A stretch of DNA of 64,000 nt from SLRI01 sp964402505. Its GTDB lineage: Bacteria; Pseudomonadota; Alphaproteobacteria; Geminicoccales; Geminicoccaceae. Positions 15,793-24,922 of this stretch are shown piece by piece. Within the stretch, counting starts at the first letter, position 1; every line of letters starts with the position of its first letter. The DNA lies in NCBI GenBank assembly GCA_964402505.1, contig CAYOCP010000002.1:240508-304507 (forward strand), read 5' to 3'. The notes below the pieces were generated by a model, which ran no database searches, had not been told where the DNA came from, and was given only the letters and a program-made list of their open reading frames with translations. Made by a program: the position numbers and the translations under genes.

Positions 15793-18700
15793 TCAGGATG
15801 CCGGCTTCTTCGCCGGCGGCTGCTCCCGTCCGCCGCCGAGCAGCCTCTTGCCGCGCTCCCGCGTCCATTGGAAGACGACGTAGAGCGTCGGGATCATGAA
15901 GATGCCGACGAGGGCGGAGGCGATCATGCCGGCGAAGACGGCGGTGCCGACGCCTCGGCGGCTGAGCTCGCCCGCACCGGTCGCGACGACCAAGGGAAAG
16001 AGGCCGGCGATGAAGGCGAAGCTCGTCATCATGACGGCCCGGAAGCGCTCGCGCGCACCCATCACCGCCGCCTCGGCGATCGGGTGGCCTTCCTCGCGCC
16101 GCATCTTGGCGAACTCGACGATCAGGATGCCGTTCTTGGCGGCGAGGGCGATCAGGACGACGATGCCGATCTGGGCGTAGATGTTGTTGGCGAGCCCGGT
16201 GACCAGAAGGCCGAGCATGGCGCCGAAGATGCCGACTGTGACCGAGAGCAGGACCGGCACCGGGATGGTCCAGCTCTCGTAGAGGCCGACCAGGAAGAGA
16301 TAGGCGAAGAGCACGGCGAGGCCGAGGATCATGCCGGTCTGGCCGGCCGCCTCGATCTCCTGCAGCGCCGTTCCCGTCCATTCGTAGCTGTAGCCGGGCG
16401 GCAGGGTCCGGGCGGCGACCTCCTGCATGGCGGCGATCGCCTCGCCGGAGCTGTGGCCCGGGGCCGGCTGGCCGGCGATGGTGACGCTCCTGAAGTTGTT
16501 GTAGCGGGTCAGGAACTGGGGTCCGAGGATCAGCTGCGGCTCGGCGAAGGCGCGCAGCTGCACCATCTCGCCGGCCCGGTTGCGCACGTTGATGCGGTAG
16601 ATGTCGTCGACGGCGGCGCGGTCCTGCTCCTGACCCTGGACCAGGACCTGCCAAGTGCGGCCGAAGAGGTTGAAGTCGTTGACGTAGAAGCTGCCGAGGA
16701 TCGACTGCATGGCGTTGAAGACGTCGCTGAGCTTGATGCCCAGCGTCTGCACCCGCTCGCGGTCGATATCGAGGTAGATCTGCGGCGTGTTGGCGGTGAA
16801 GGTGGTGTAGACGGCGGCCAGCCGCTCGTCCTGGTTGGCGGCGAGGACGAGGCCGCGCGCCACCGAAGCGAGCTCGGCGGGGCTGCCGCCCTGCAGGTCG
16901 AGGAGCTGGAACTCGAAGCCCGCGCCGGTGCCGAGCCCGATGATCGGCGGCAGGTTGAAGGGGATGACCAGGGCGTCGCGGAAGCCGGCGAACTGGGCGC
17001 GAAATCGCTGCAGGAGCGCATCGACACCGGCCTCGGGATCGGTGCGCTCGTCGAAGTCGGCGAGGGTGAGGGCCAGAAAGCCGGCATTCGACTTGGCGAG
17101 GCCGTCGAGGAAGCTGTAGCCGGCGACGGCGGTGACGTTGGTGACGCCGGGCGCGTCCCGGACGGCCTCCTCGATCTTCTTGATCGCGGCGAGGGTCCGG
17201 TTGACCGAGGCACCTTCCGGAAGCTGCGCCTCCATGAAGACCACGCCCTGGTCCTCCGCCGGCAGAAAGCCGGTCGGGACGTGGGTGAAGAGCCAGCCGA
17301 CGCCGAGCCCGAAGCCGGCGATCAGGACGAGGCTGATGACGGCGATCCGGACGAGGCGGGCGACGATGCCGGCGTAGCCGTCGCGCGTCCGGTCGATGGC
17401 CGCCATGACGTAGCGCATGGGTCCGCGCTTCGGCCCGTGGCTGTGCTTCAGCAGGACGGCGCAGAGGGCGGGGGACAAAGTGAGGGCGTTGATCGCCGAG
17501 ATGATCATCGAGACCGAGACGGCGACGGCGAACTGCTGGTAGAGCTGGCCCGATATGCCGGGGATGAAGGCGACCGGCACGAAGACCGAGAGCAGCACGA
17601 GCGTGATGGCGATGATCGGTGCGGTGATCTCGCCCATCGCCTCCTTGGTGGCGTCGGCGACCGAGAGCTCGGGGCTGGTCTCGAGCTTCGCCTCGACCGC
17701 CTCGACGACGACAATGGCGTCATCGACGACGATGCCGATCGCCAGCACCAGCGCCAGGAGCGAGACGGTGTTGGCGGAGAAGCCGAGCGCCAGCATGACG
17801 GCGAAGGTGCCGATCAAGGCCACCGGCACGGCGATGAGCGGGATCAGCGTCGCCCGCGCATTGCCGAGGAAGAGGAAGACGACGATGATGACGAGGACGA
17901 AGGCCTCGAGGAGGGTGTGGATCACCTCCTCGATGCTGGCATGGACGAACTTGGTCGTGTCGTAGGGGATGGCGTAGTCGACGCCTTCCGGAAAGCGGCC
18001 CTTCAGGTCCTCCATGACCTTGCGCACGCCCTCGGCGGCGGCGATGGCGTTCGAGCCCGGCAATTGCTGGATGGCGATGACGGCACCGTCGCCGCCGTTG
18101 AAGCGGGAGACGACGTCGCGGCTCTTGGCGCCGAGCTCCACCTCGGCGACGTCGTGGATGCGGACGAAGGAGCCGTCCGGGTTGGCGCGCAGGACGATCG
18201 CCGCGAACTCGGCGGGATCGCTCAGCCGGCCCTTGGTCTGGATGTTGATCTGCAGCTCGGCATCGGCCATGGGCTGGGCGCCGATGCGGCCGACCGCGGC
18301 CTGCACGTTCTGCGCCCGGAGCGCCGCCACCACGTCGCTCGGGGTCAGGTTGAGCGCCGTCAGCCGCTCGTCGTCGAGCCAGATCCGCATCGCGTAGTCG
18401 AGGGCGCCGAAGAGGAAGGCGTCGCCGACGCCCGGCACGCGCTTGAGGCCATCCAGGACGTTGATGGTGGCGTAGTTCGAGAGATAGAGGAGATCGCGGC
18501 TCTGGTCCGGCGAGTAGAGGCTGACCATCTGCAGGAAAGCGGCCGACTTCTTCTCGGTCGTGACCCCCTGCCGCTGCACCTCCTCCGGGAGCTGCGAGAG
18601 GGCCTGCGCCACCCGGTTCTGGACGTTGACGGTGTTGATGTCCGGATCGGTGCCGACGGCGAAGCTGACGGTGAGCGAGTAGCTGCCGTCATTGCCGCTG

Positions 18701-18945
18701 GTCGACTTCATGTAGAGCATGTTGTCGACGCCGACGATCTGCGCCTCGATCGGCTGCGCCACCGTGGCCTCGACGATGTTGGCGCCGGCACCCGGATAGG
18801 CCGTCGTCACCGAGACCTGGGGCGGGACGATGTCCGGGAACTGGGCGATCGGGATGGCCGTCATGGCGATCAGGCCGGCCAGGGTGATGACCACCGAGAT
18901 CACGACCGCGAGGCGCGGCCGGTCGACGAAGACGGCGGAGATCAT
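15793..18945 (-). CDS. RND multidrug efflux inner-membrane pump, AcrB/MexB (HAE1) type
   Basis: 1050 residues, full length for the family. The proton-relay residues are intact: the Asp pair in GIVVDDAIVVVEAVE (about 406-407) and the Lys in AAKNGILIVEFAKMR (about 935). N-terminal MISAVFVDRPRLAVVISVVITLAG is the first membrane helix. It would form the trimeric proton-driven pump that captures amphiphiles from the periplasm. The adaptor gene ends 4 bp upstream of this start, so the two form a pair. No outer-membrane factor is encoded here; the pump must borrow one. Confidence 0.95.
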   Translation of the reverse strand: MISAVFVDRPRLAVVISVVITLAGLIAMTAIPIAQFPDIVPPQVSVTTAYPGAGANIVEATVAQPIEAQIVGVDNMLYMKSTSGNDGSYSLTVSFAVGTDPDINTVNVQNRVAQALSQLPEEVQRQGVTTEKKSAAFLQMVSLYSPDQSRDLLYLSNYATINVLDGLKRVPGVGDAFLFGALDYAMRIWLDDERLTALNLTPSDVVAALRAQNVQAAVGRIGAQPMADAELQINIQTKGRLSDPAEFAAIVLRANPDGSFVRIHDVAEVELGAKSRDVVSRFNGGDGAVIAIQQLPGSNAIAAAEGVRKVMEDLKGRFPEGVDYAIPYDTTKFVHASIEEVIHTLLEAFVLVIIVVFLFLGNARATLIPLIAVPVALIGTFAVMLALGFSANTVSLLALVLAIGIVVDDAIVVVEAVEAKLETSPELSVADATKEAMGEITAPIIAITLVLLSVFVPVAFIPGISGQLYQQFAVAVSVSMIISAINALTLSPALCAVLLKHSHGPKRGPMRYVMAAIDRTRDGYAGIVARLVRIAVISLVLIAGFGLGVGWLFTHVPTGFLPAEDQGVVFMEAQLPEGASVNRTLAAIKKIEEAVRDAPGVTNVTAVAGYSFLDGLAKSNAGFLALTLADFDERTDPEAGVDALLQRFRAQFAGFRDALVIPFNLPPIIGLGTGAGFEFQLLDLQGGSPAELASVARGLVLAANQDERLAAVYTTFTANTPQIYLDIDRERVQTLGIKLSDVFNAMQSILGSFYVNDFNLFGRTWQVLVQGQEQDRAAVDDIYRINVRNRAGEMVQLRAFAEPQLILGPQFLTRYNNFRSVTIAGQPAPGHSSGEAIAAMQEVAARTLPPGYSYEWTGTALQEIEAAGQTGMILGLAVLFAYLFLVGLYESWTIPVPVLLSVTVGIFGAMLGLLVTGLANNIYAQIGIVVLIALAAKNGILIVEFAKMRREEGHPIAEAAVMGARERFRAVMMTSFAFIAGLFPLVVATGAGELSRRGVGTAVFAGMIASALVGIFMIPTLYVVFQWTRERGKRLLGGGREQPPAKKPAS

Positions 18946-18949
18946 GGGC

Positions 18950-20161
18950 TCAGGTCCCGCCCGCCGCCGGCGCCTCGGCGGTGCCGGGGTTGACGATCAT
19001 GCCGGGGCGCACGCGCTGGATCCCTTCGGTCACGACCTTGTCGCCGGCGCTCAGGCCCTTGGTGACCACGTAGCTGCTGTCCTGGGTCTGGCCGACCTCG
19101 ATCGGCCGCTGCTCGACCTTGTCGCCGTCGCCGACGACCAGGACGTAGCGCCCGCCCTGGTCGGCCAGCACCGCCTGCTGCGGGACGAGCAGCGCCGATT
19201 GCGGGGCGGCGGTCTCGACGATGGCGGTCACGAGCTGCTGGTCGATCAGGAGCGCGTCCGGGTTGTCGAGGACGGCGCGCACCGTGATCGTGTCGGTGCC
19301 GGTGTCGACCTCCACATTCACGAAATCGACCTTGCCCACATGGTCGTAGAGCTTGCCGTTGGCGAGGCGGATCTCGACCTGGACCGCGGAGGGATCGCCG
19401 CCCGCGGCACCTTCGCGGAAGTCGAGAAGCTGGCGCTGGGTGACGGGGAAGGTCACGTAGATCGGATCCTGGCTCACGATCGTCGCGAGCGGCCCGCTCT
19501 GCGGCCCGACATAGGCGCCGACGGACACGGCCGACATGCCGATCCGGCCGGTGAAGGGTGCGGTGATATCGGTGTAGCCCAGATTGAGCTCGGCATTGGC
19601 ACGCCGCGCCTTGGCGCTCTGCACCGCGGCGCGGGCCTGGTCGGCCTCGGCCGTGACCTTGTCGAGCACGGCCTGGGCGGCGGCCTGCTTCTGGACCAGC
19701 GTCGTCTGGCGATCGACCTCGATCTGCGCCAGCTTGAGCGACGCCTCGGCCGAGGCGATCGCGGCGTCGACCTCGCCGAGCTGCGCCTCGTAAGGTCCCT
19801 TCTCGATGGCGAAGAGGAGATCGCCCTTCTGCACGAGCGCACCTTCGGTGAACGGGCGCGCCTCGAGGAACCCGTCGACGCGGGCGATCAGGTCGACCTT
19901 GTCGACCGCGACGATGCGGCCGGTGAACGCGACGGAGGGCGTGATGTCGGTGGTCTCGACCGCGACCACCGTGACGGCGGGCGGCGGCGCCTCGGGCTTC
20001 TCCTGCGCCGGCGCGCGGCCGGGCGGAAGGAGCAGGAGGAGCAGGAGGAGCAGCAGAAGGATGAGAGGTCGAGCATGTGCCACCGGCAACATCCTGGCTG
20101 GCGAAGCCCGATCGGCCGCTGCCGCTGCGGATGGACGCTCGATCGTCGGTCGGCTCGGCAT
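18950..20161 (-). CDS. RND efflux periplasmic adaptor, AcrA/MexA type
   Basis: 403 residues. From the first ATG (with AGGA about 12 nt upstream) the N-terminus has a 23-residue basic lead and then MLPVAHARPLI followed by an uninterrupted run of about 11 leucines, an unusual signal peptide core encoded by a 9-bp tandem repeat. An alternative start at 20092 would give a standard-length signal but has no ribosome site. The body shows the lipoyl/barrel strand VDGFLEARPFTEGALVQKGDLLF, a coiled-coil hairpin (about 125-185) and NLGYTDITAPFTGRIG. It pairs with the downstream pump and is 11 bp downstream of the MscS channel gene. Confidence 0.92.
   Translation of the reverse strand: MPSRPTIERPSAAAAADRASPARMLPVAHARPLILLLLLLLLLLLPPGRAPAQEKPEAPPPAVTVVAVETTDITPSVAFTGRIVAVDKVDLIARVDGFLEARPFTEGALVQKGDLLFAIEKGPYEAQLGEVDAAIASAEASLKLAQIEVDRQTTLVQKQAAAQAVLDKVTAEADQARAAVQSAKARRANAELNLGYTDITAPFTGRIGMSAVSVGAYVGPQSGPLATIVSQDPIYVTFPVTQRQLLDFREGAAGGDPSAVQVEIRLANGKLYDHVGKVDFVNVEVDTGTDTITVRAVLDNPDALLIDQQLVTAIVETAAPQSALLVPQQAVLADQGGRYVLVVGDGDKVEQRPIEVGQTQDSSYVVTKGLSAGDKVVTEGIQRVRPGMIVNPGTAEAPAAGGT
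20029..20055. repeat. Three tandem 9-bp units inside the adaptor signal peptide
   Basis: GGAGCAGGA, GGAGCAGGA, GGAGCAGCA in a row encode (on the minus strand) nine consecutive leucines of the adaptor's signal peptide. Unit length is a multiple of three, so slippage would alter signal length by three leucines without frameshift. Confidence 0.8.
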
Positions 20162-20172
20162 GGTCGGGGATC

Positions 20173-22332
20173 CTATTCGGCGGCTTCGGCCGCGGCCCTG
20201 GCGTCGAGGGCCGCCTTGGCTGCGGCGGCGGCGCCGGCCTCGCCCGCCACACGCACGGTCGGGAAGGCGATCTCGATGCCGTTCTCGGCGAAGGCCTGCA
20301 TGATCATGGCATTGGCCCGGCGGCGGATCGGGAACTGGGTGCCGGGTTTCGCCATGTACTTGATGCGGATGACGATGCCCGAATCGGCGACGAGGTCGGC
20401 ACCTTGCGATTTCAGGGGCTCGATGAAGCCCGGACCGAGCTCCGGGTCGGCCAGCAACTGCTTGCTCACCTCCTTCACCACCTTCTTGATCTTGGGGATG
20501 TCGGCATCGAAGGGGACGGTGAAGGAGAGCTTGTCGATGACCCAGTCGCGGCTCATGTTCTGGATGGCGCCGAGCGAGCCGAAGGGGACGGTGTAGAGCG
20601 GCCCGCGGTGGTGGCGCAGCTTGATGGAGCGGAGGGAGAAGCTCTCGACCGTGCCCTTGTAGCTGCCGGCGACGATGTACTCGCCGACGCGAAAGGCGTC
20701 GTCGAGCAGGTAGAAGACGCCCGAGATCACGTCCTTGACCAGTTGCTGCGAGCCGAAGCCGACGGCGACGCCGACGACGCCGGCGCCGGCGATGAGGGGG
20801 GCGACCTGCACCCCGACCGCCGAAAGGATCATGAGCACACCGGTGACCGCGAGGACGGCCAGGAGCGCCGCCCTTGCGATCGGCAAAAGGGTGCGCAAGC
20901 GGGCGCGGCGGCGCGCCTCGTCGGCATCGGCCGGTGCCGTGGTCGCCGCCTCGCGGATGTAGCCGTCGATCGCCGTCTTCGCCAGCTGCCAGACGAAGTC
21001 GAAGATGATGACGATGAGGGCGATGTTGAGGAGGGCCCGGGCCACAGGCGCCAAATCGCCCTCGCCGCTCATCAGCTCGGCGAGGTCGAGGTCCCAGGCC
21101 CAGATCAGGAGGCAGGCGGCGCCGACGATCAAAAGTGCCCGGGCGCCGCGCTCGATCGCCGCGGCGCGGACGCTCGGCGGGCGGCTCGCGGGAGCGGGCG
21201 GCGCCTCGGCGGCCTCGGCCTCCGCTCCGGCCGTGGCGGGCTTCGCGACCGGGCGCAGGAGATTGTTGACCGAGACGTTGGTGACGTGGATCGCGAGCGG
21301 CAGGAGGGAGCCCACGAGGAAGAGCCACATCAGGCGCTGGGCGCCACCGACCCAGAGCAGGAGCACGGTGGCGGCGAGCACGGTCCAGGCGATGGCGGCG
21401 ACGGTGCGGGTGGCGAGGCCCGACCGCACGAGGCGGGAGCGGCGCTGCCAGATGGTCGTCACCACGACCGCGAAGAGCGCCAGACCGAACAGATAGGCGA
21501 TGATGACGGAATAGGGATAGCCGGCGCCCAGCACGCGCAGGCTGGTCGCGGTCGCCCAGCCGAAGGCGTAGACGCCGGCGAGGAGCGTCAGCCGCCGGAA
21601 CCAGAAATCCGCCCAGGTATCGTCGATCGGCATGACGCGCAGCCGCGGTGCGCGAGGTGCGAGCACGAGGCGGCAGAGGTAGAACACGAGGCGGAAGAGG
21701 ATGATCGCGAAGAGGAAGCGGCCGGCGACCTGGCGCAGCAGCGGCGGCAGCTCGAGCAGGAGGAAGGCCCCGAGGCTGGCGGCGGCGAAGACCAGCACCG
21801 TGCCGATGACGAGGACGAGCCGCAGCGCCAGCTTCTGCAGCCGTGCCGCCACCGTCTCCTCGCCCGCGGTCAGCACGCCGCGGCGCAGGGTGCGGGTCGT
21901 CCGGCCGAAGGCCCATTCCGCGGCGAGGCCCGCGCCGACGAAGACGGCGACGAGCAGGAGGACCAGAAACGTGCCTCGGTGGGTCGTCTCGTCGGAGAGC
22001 CGGCCGAGGGCGCCGGCGATGGCGCCCGGAAGCTCCGGCAGCGCGCTCTCGATGGTGCGGCGGTGCGCCGCCCAGCGTTGCAGCGACTGCTCGAGATAGG
22101 CCTCGTCCCTGGTGAGGGCCTTCGGCTCGCCCGCCACCGGCTCGGGAGATGCCGTCTCCACTGCCGGCACGGCATTGCGCAGCCACGCCTGAACGTCCGG
22201 CTCGGCGAGGAGGCGTTGCAGCTCGACCACGCCAGGCGGTGGCGGTGCGTCGGCCTGGGCCCGGGCGACATCGGTCGAGGCGGCCAGCAACATGCCGGCC
22301 ATGGCGAGCACCAGCGTCAGGACTTGCCGCAT
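20173..22332 (-). CDS. Large MscS-family mechanosensitive channel
   Basis: 719 residues: a Sec signal (about 1-25), a soluble periplasmic stretch of about 100 residues, then about ten membrane helices. The MscS core is near residue 500-600: pore helix VAPLIAGAGVVGVAVGFGSQQLVKDVISGVFYLLDDAFRVGEYI, followed by the cytoplasmic beta domain (VESFSLRSIKLRHHRGPLYTVPFGSLG) and a C-terminal alpha/beta part. The Ala/Gly-rich pore helix is characteristic. It releases solutes under hypo-osmotic shock or adjusts membrane tension. The first 100 residues make it a multi-domain MscK/YbiO-like member rather than the 280-residue MscS. It is first in a minus-strand run with the RND pump genes. Confidence 0.9.
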   Translation of the reverse strand: MRQVLTLVLAMAGMLLAASTDVARAQADAPPPPGVVELQRLLAEPDVQAWLRNAVPAVETASPEPVAGEPKALTRDEAYLEQSLQRWAAHRRTIESALPELPGAIAGALGRLSDETTHRGTFLVLLLVAVFVGAGLAAEWAFGRTTRTLRRGVLTAGEETVAARLQKLALRLVLVIGTVLVFAAASLGAFLLLELPPLLRQVAGRFLFAIILFRLVFYLCRLVLAPRAPRLRVMPIDDTWADFWFRRLTLLAGVYAFGWATATSLRVLGAGYPYSVIIAYLFGLALFAVVVTTIWQRRSRLVRSGLATRTVAAIAWTVLAATVLLLWVGGAQRLMWLFLVGSLLPLAIHVTNVSVNNLLRPVAKPATAGAEAEAAEAPPAPASRPPSVRAAAIERGARALLIVGAACLLIWAWDLDLAELMSGEGDLAPVARALLNIALIVIIFDFVWQLAKTAIDGYIREAATTAPADADEARRRARLRTLLPIARAALLAVLAVTGVLMILSAVGVQVAPLIAGAGVVGVAVGFGSQQLVKDVISGVFYLLDDAFRVGEYIVAGSYKGTVESFSLRSIKLRHHRGPLYTVPFGSLGAIQNMSRDWVIDKLSFTVPFDADIPKIKKVVKEVSKQLLADPELGPGFIEPLKSQGADLVADSGIVIRIKYMAKPGTQFPIRRRANAMIMQAFAENGIEIAFPTVRVAGEAGAAAAAKAALDARAAAEAAE

Positions 22333-22427
22333 CGGCCTCCGCTTTCGTTCGGCAAGGGTCGGTCGCCCGATGCGATACACGCTCGGCGCCGTCTTGACCA
22401 GCGCGGCACCGGATCGAAGGTGCTGCT

Positions 22428-23348
22428 TCAGCCGTTCCAGACGACCCGGCCGGTCTCCTCCGGCGCGTAGCCGCCGAGGCGGTCGGCCTCGGCGGCGAAG
22501 GCCGGCGAGCGGGCGAAACGGAGCAGGCGCTGCAGCGGCTGCTCGAAATAGTCGCGGCGGCGGGTCACGAGATCGAAGGCCTCGGTCAAGAGCGGCACGA
22601 AGCCGATGGCGAAGAGGCAGGCGACGGCCTCGATGCCGAGGCCGCAATCGGCCCGGCCATCGGCGATCAGGGCGGCGAGATCGGCCTCCGTCCGGGCGAG
22701 GAGGGTGGGGCTCCCGGGCTCGACCGCGGCTCCCGCCGCTCCAAGCAATCGGTCGAGCAGCACGCCGCTGCCGCTTTCCGGCGGGCGCAGGGCGAGACGC
22801 AGGCCCGGCTGCAGCAGGTCCTCGGCGCGGGTGAGGTGGCGCGGGTTGCCCGAAGCGACCAGAAGACCCTGGCGGCGCACGGCCCAGCGGAGCATGACCA
22901 CGTCGGCGAAGGGGAGGCGGGAACGCAGTGCCGCCACATTGCCGGACGAGGCGGGATCGACCCCGTGCGCCCGGTCGCCCCGCGGCGGCGTGTCGGCCGC
23001 GTCCACCGGCGGCAGATGCAGGCCGGCGAGGCGGGCGCCGCCTTCCGCGAGCTGGTCGAGGCCGGCGAGGCTGCCCGAGGCGAGCATGGCGAGCCCGCTT
23101 CCCGATTCGCGCAACGCCCAGTCGAGCAGCGGATCGCTCGAGCCGGCATAGATCGGCGGTGCGGCGGTGCCGGGGTCGATGCAGCCGTCGGTGCGGACCT
23201 CGAGCCATCGGTCGACCAGGTGACGCGGGAACAGGAGCTTGCCGGTGGCGCGGGTGCAGGGGATCTGCCGTCGCGCCGCGAGCTCGTAGAGGCTGCGCTC
23301 CTTGAGGCGCAGATAGGCGGCACACTCGGCGGTGGTGAGCAGCTCCAT
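22428..23348 (-). CDS. HTH-PBP one-component regulator next to tungstate transporter
   Basis: 306 residues (or 312 from an ATG at 23366; the later ATG is preferred because AGGA lies 10 nt upstream). The N-terminal 55 residues are an excisionase/MerR-like helix-turn-helix (LLTTAECAAYLRLKERSLYELAARRQIPCTRATGKLLFPRHLVDRWL). The rest is a PBP-like domain as in ModE-associated and substrate-binding proteins (GSLAGLDQLAEGG..., LLQPGLRLALRPPESGSG, DCGLGIEAVA). It is divergent from tupB, 91 bp away. The arrangement suggests a cytoplasmic sensor that binds tungstate or molybdate and controls tupBCA. Confidence 0.85.
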   Translation of the reverse strand: MELLTTAECAAYLRLKERSLYELAARRQIPCTRATGKLLFPRHLVDRWLEVRTDGCIDPGTAAPPIYAGSSDPLLDWALRESGSGLAMLASGSLAGLDQLAEGGARLAGLHLPPVDAADTPPRGDRAHGVDPASSGNVAALRSRLPFADVVMLRWAVRRQGLLVASGNPRHLTRAEDLLQPGLRLALRPPESGSGVLLDRLLGAAGAAVEPGSPTLLARTEADLAALIADGRADCGLGIEAVACLFAIGFVPLLTEAFDLVTRRRDYFEQPLQRLLRFARSPAFAAEADRLGGYAPEETGRVVWNG

Positions 23349-23439
23349 GACGGCAAAATCCTGCATGGTTCGGCGTGGATTCCATGGTTGCTGAAATGTG
23401 CGGTTCTGTCCATCCTGACCCTTCAGCGAGGGAGACGGG

Positions 23440-24147
23440 ATGGTGGAAACGAGTGCGTTCGCCCTGGCGCTGCGGCTCATCGGGGCGGCCGATCCGGTGC
23501 TCGTCGAGATCGTGCTGCTGTCCTTGCGGGTCACGCTGACCGCCCTGGCGCTGGCCGCGCTGATCGGCCTGCCGGCGGGGGCCGCCCTGGCGCTCGCCCG
23601 GTTTCCGGGGCGCGGCATTCTGATCGTGCTCGCCAATGCGCTCATGGGCCTGCCGCCGGTGGTGGCGGGGCTCGTGATCTATCTGATCCTGTCGCGCTCG
23701 GGCCCGCTCGGCCCGCTCGGCCTCCTCTTCACGCCGAGCGCCATGATCGTCGCGCAGGCGGTGCTGATCCTGCCGATCGTCGTCTCGCTCACCCGCCAGG
23801 TGATCGAGGATCTCTGGGGCGAGTATGCCGAGCAGCTCCGCTCGCTCGGCTCGTCGCCCTTGCGCGCCGTGCCGACCCTGCTCTGGGACGGCCGCTTCAG
23901 CCTGGTCACGGCGCTCCTCGCCGGCTTCGGCCGGGCCAGCGCCGAGGTGGGTGCGGTGTTGATCGTCGGCGGCAACATCGCCGGCCACACCCGCACCATG
24001 ACCACCGCCATAGCGCTCGAGACCAGCCGGGGCGCGCTCGAGCTGGCGCTCGCCCTCGGCATCATCCTGCTCGCCCTGACCGTGAGCCTGAACGCGCTCG
24101 CCTATCTCCTCGCCCGCCTCGACCGATGGGGGGCGGCGGTGGCATGA
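23440..24147 (+). CDS. tupB: Tungstate ABC transporter permease TupB
   Basis: 235 residues, six membrane helices, with the binding-protein-dependent permease loop EEYAEQLRSLGSSPLRA-type motif (EYAEQLRSLGSSPLRAVPTLLWDG, about 130-153) that contacts the ATPase. It is close to TupB/ModB-like single-domain permeases: MVETSAFALALRLIGAADPVLVEIVLLSLRVT at the start and ALETSRGALELALALGIILLALT near the end are typical of TupB. First gene of the tupBCA operon, divergent from the HTH-PBP regulator; its stop overlaps tupC (ATGA). Confidence 0.9.
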   Translation: MVETSAFALALRLIGAADPVLVEIVLLSLRVTLTALALAALIGLPAGAALALARFPGRGILIVLANALMGLPPVVAGLVIYLILSRSGPLGPLGLLFTPSAMIVAQAVLILPIVVSLTRQVIEDLWGEYAEQLRSLGSSPLRAVPTLLWDGRFSLVTALLAGFGRASAEVGAVLIVGGNIAGHTRTMTTAIALETSRGALELALALGIILLALTVSLNALAYLLARLDRWGAAVA

Positions 24148-24914
24148 GCGCCATCCTGACGCGGCCGGCACCCTTCGAGCGGGAGGCGATCCGTGCCGCG
24201 CGGCCGGGCTCCATCCTGCCGCTGCGGCTGGAGGGCCTGGGCTTCGCGGTCGCCGGCAAGCCCCTGCTCGACGGCATCGATCTGGTGCTGGAGGCGGGGC
24301 GTCGCACGGTCGTGCTCGGGCCGAACGGTGCGGGCAAGAGCATTCTCCTGCGCCTCTGCCACGGCCTGCTCCGACCGACCGCCGGCCGGGTGGCCTGGGC
24401 AGGCGGTGCCGGCCCTTGCGGGCGCCACGCCCTCCTCTTCCAGCGGCCGGTGATGCTGCGGCGGTCGGCCCGCGCCAACATCCTCCACGGCCTGGCGCTG
24501 GCGGGCTACGGCTGGCACGAGCGGCGGGAGCGGGCCCGGGCCGTGCTGGCGCGCTTCGGCCTCGAGGGGCTCGCCGACCGCCCGGCGCGGACCCTCTCGG
24601 GCGGCGAGCAGCAGGTCCTGGCGCTGGCCCGGGCCGCGGCGCTCGAGCCCGAGGTGCTCTTCCTCGACGAGCCGACCGCCGCGCTCGATCCCGCGGCCAC
24701 GGCGCGCATCGAGCTCCTGCTGCAGCTCATCGCCAGGGACGGGGTCAAGCTCGTCATGGTCACCCACGATCTCGGCCAGGCCCGCCGCTTCGCCGACGAG
24801 GTCGTCTTCCTGCATCGCGGCCGGCTGGTCGAGCACCGGCCGGCCGCCGCCTTCTTCTCCACCCCCCGCTCGCCCGAGGCCCGCGCCTTCGTCGCGGGCG
24901 AGCTCATCTGGTGA
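24144..24914 (+). CDS. tupC: Tungstate ABC transporter ATPase TupC
   Basis: 256 residues with Walker A GPNGAGKS (about 53-60), signature LSGGEQQVLALARA, Walker B VLFLDEPTAALD and switch MVTHD. The first 25 residues precede the usual domain start and are Arg/Ala-rich. No C-terminal TOBE domain, which separates it from ModC and agrees with TupC. It sits between permease and binding-protein genes. Confidence 0.9.
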   Translation: MSAILTRPAPFEREAIRAARPGSILPLRLEGLGFAVAGKPLLDGIDLVLEAGRRTVVLGPNGAGKSILLRLCHGLLRPTAGRVAWAGGAGPCGRHALLFQRPVMLRRSARANILHGLALAGYGWHERRERARAVLARFGLEGLADRPARTLSGGEQQVLALARAAALEPEVLFLDEPTAALDPAATARIELLLQLIARDGVKLVMVTHDLGQARRFADEVVFLHRGRLVEHRPAAAFFSTPRSPEARAFVAGELIW

Positions 24915-24922
24915 GGTTTTCC

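Noticed and set aside
15640..18993. Plus-strand open frame of 1117 codons
   Set aside because: It is antisense to the RND pump gene; Asp/Glu/Arg/Gly-rich translation is typical of the reverse frame of a GC-rich gene.
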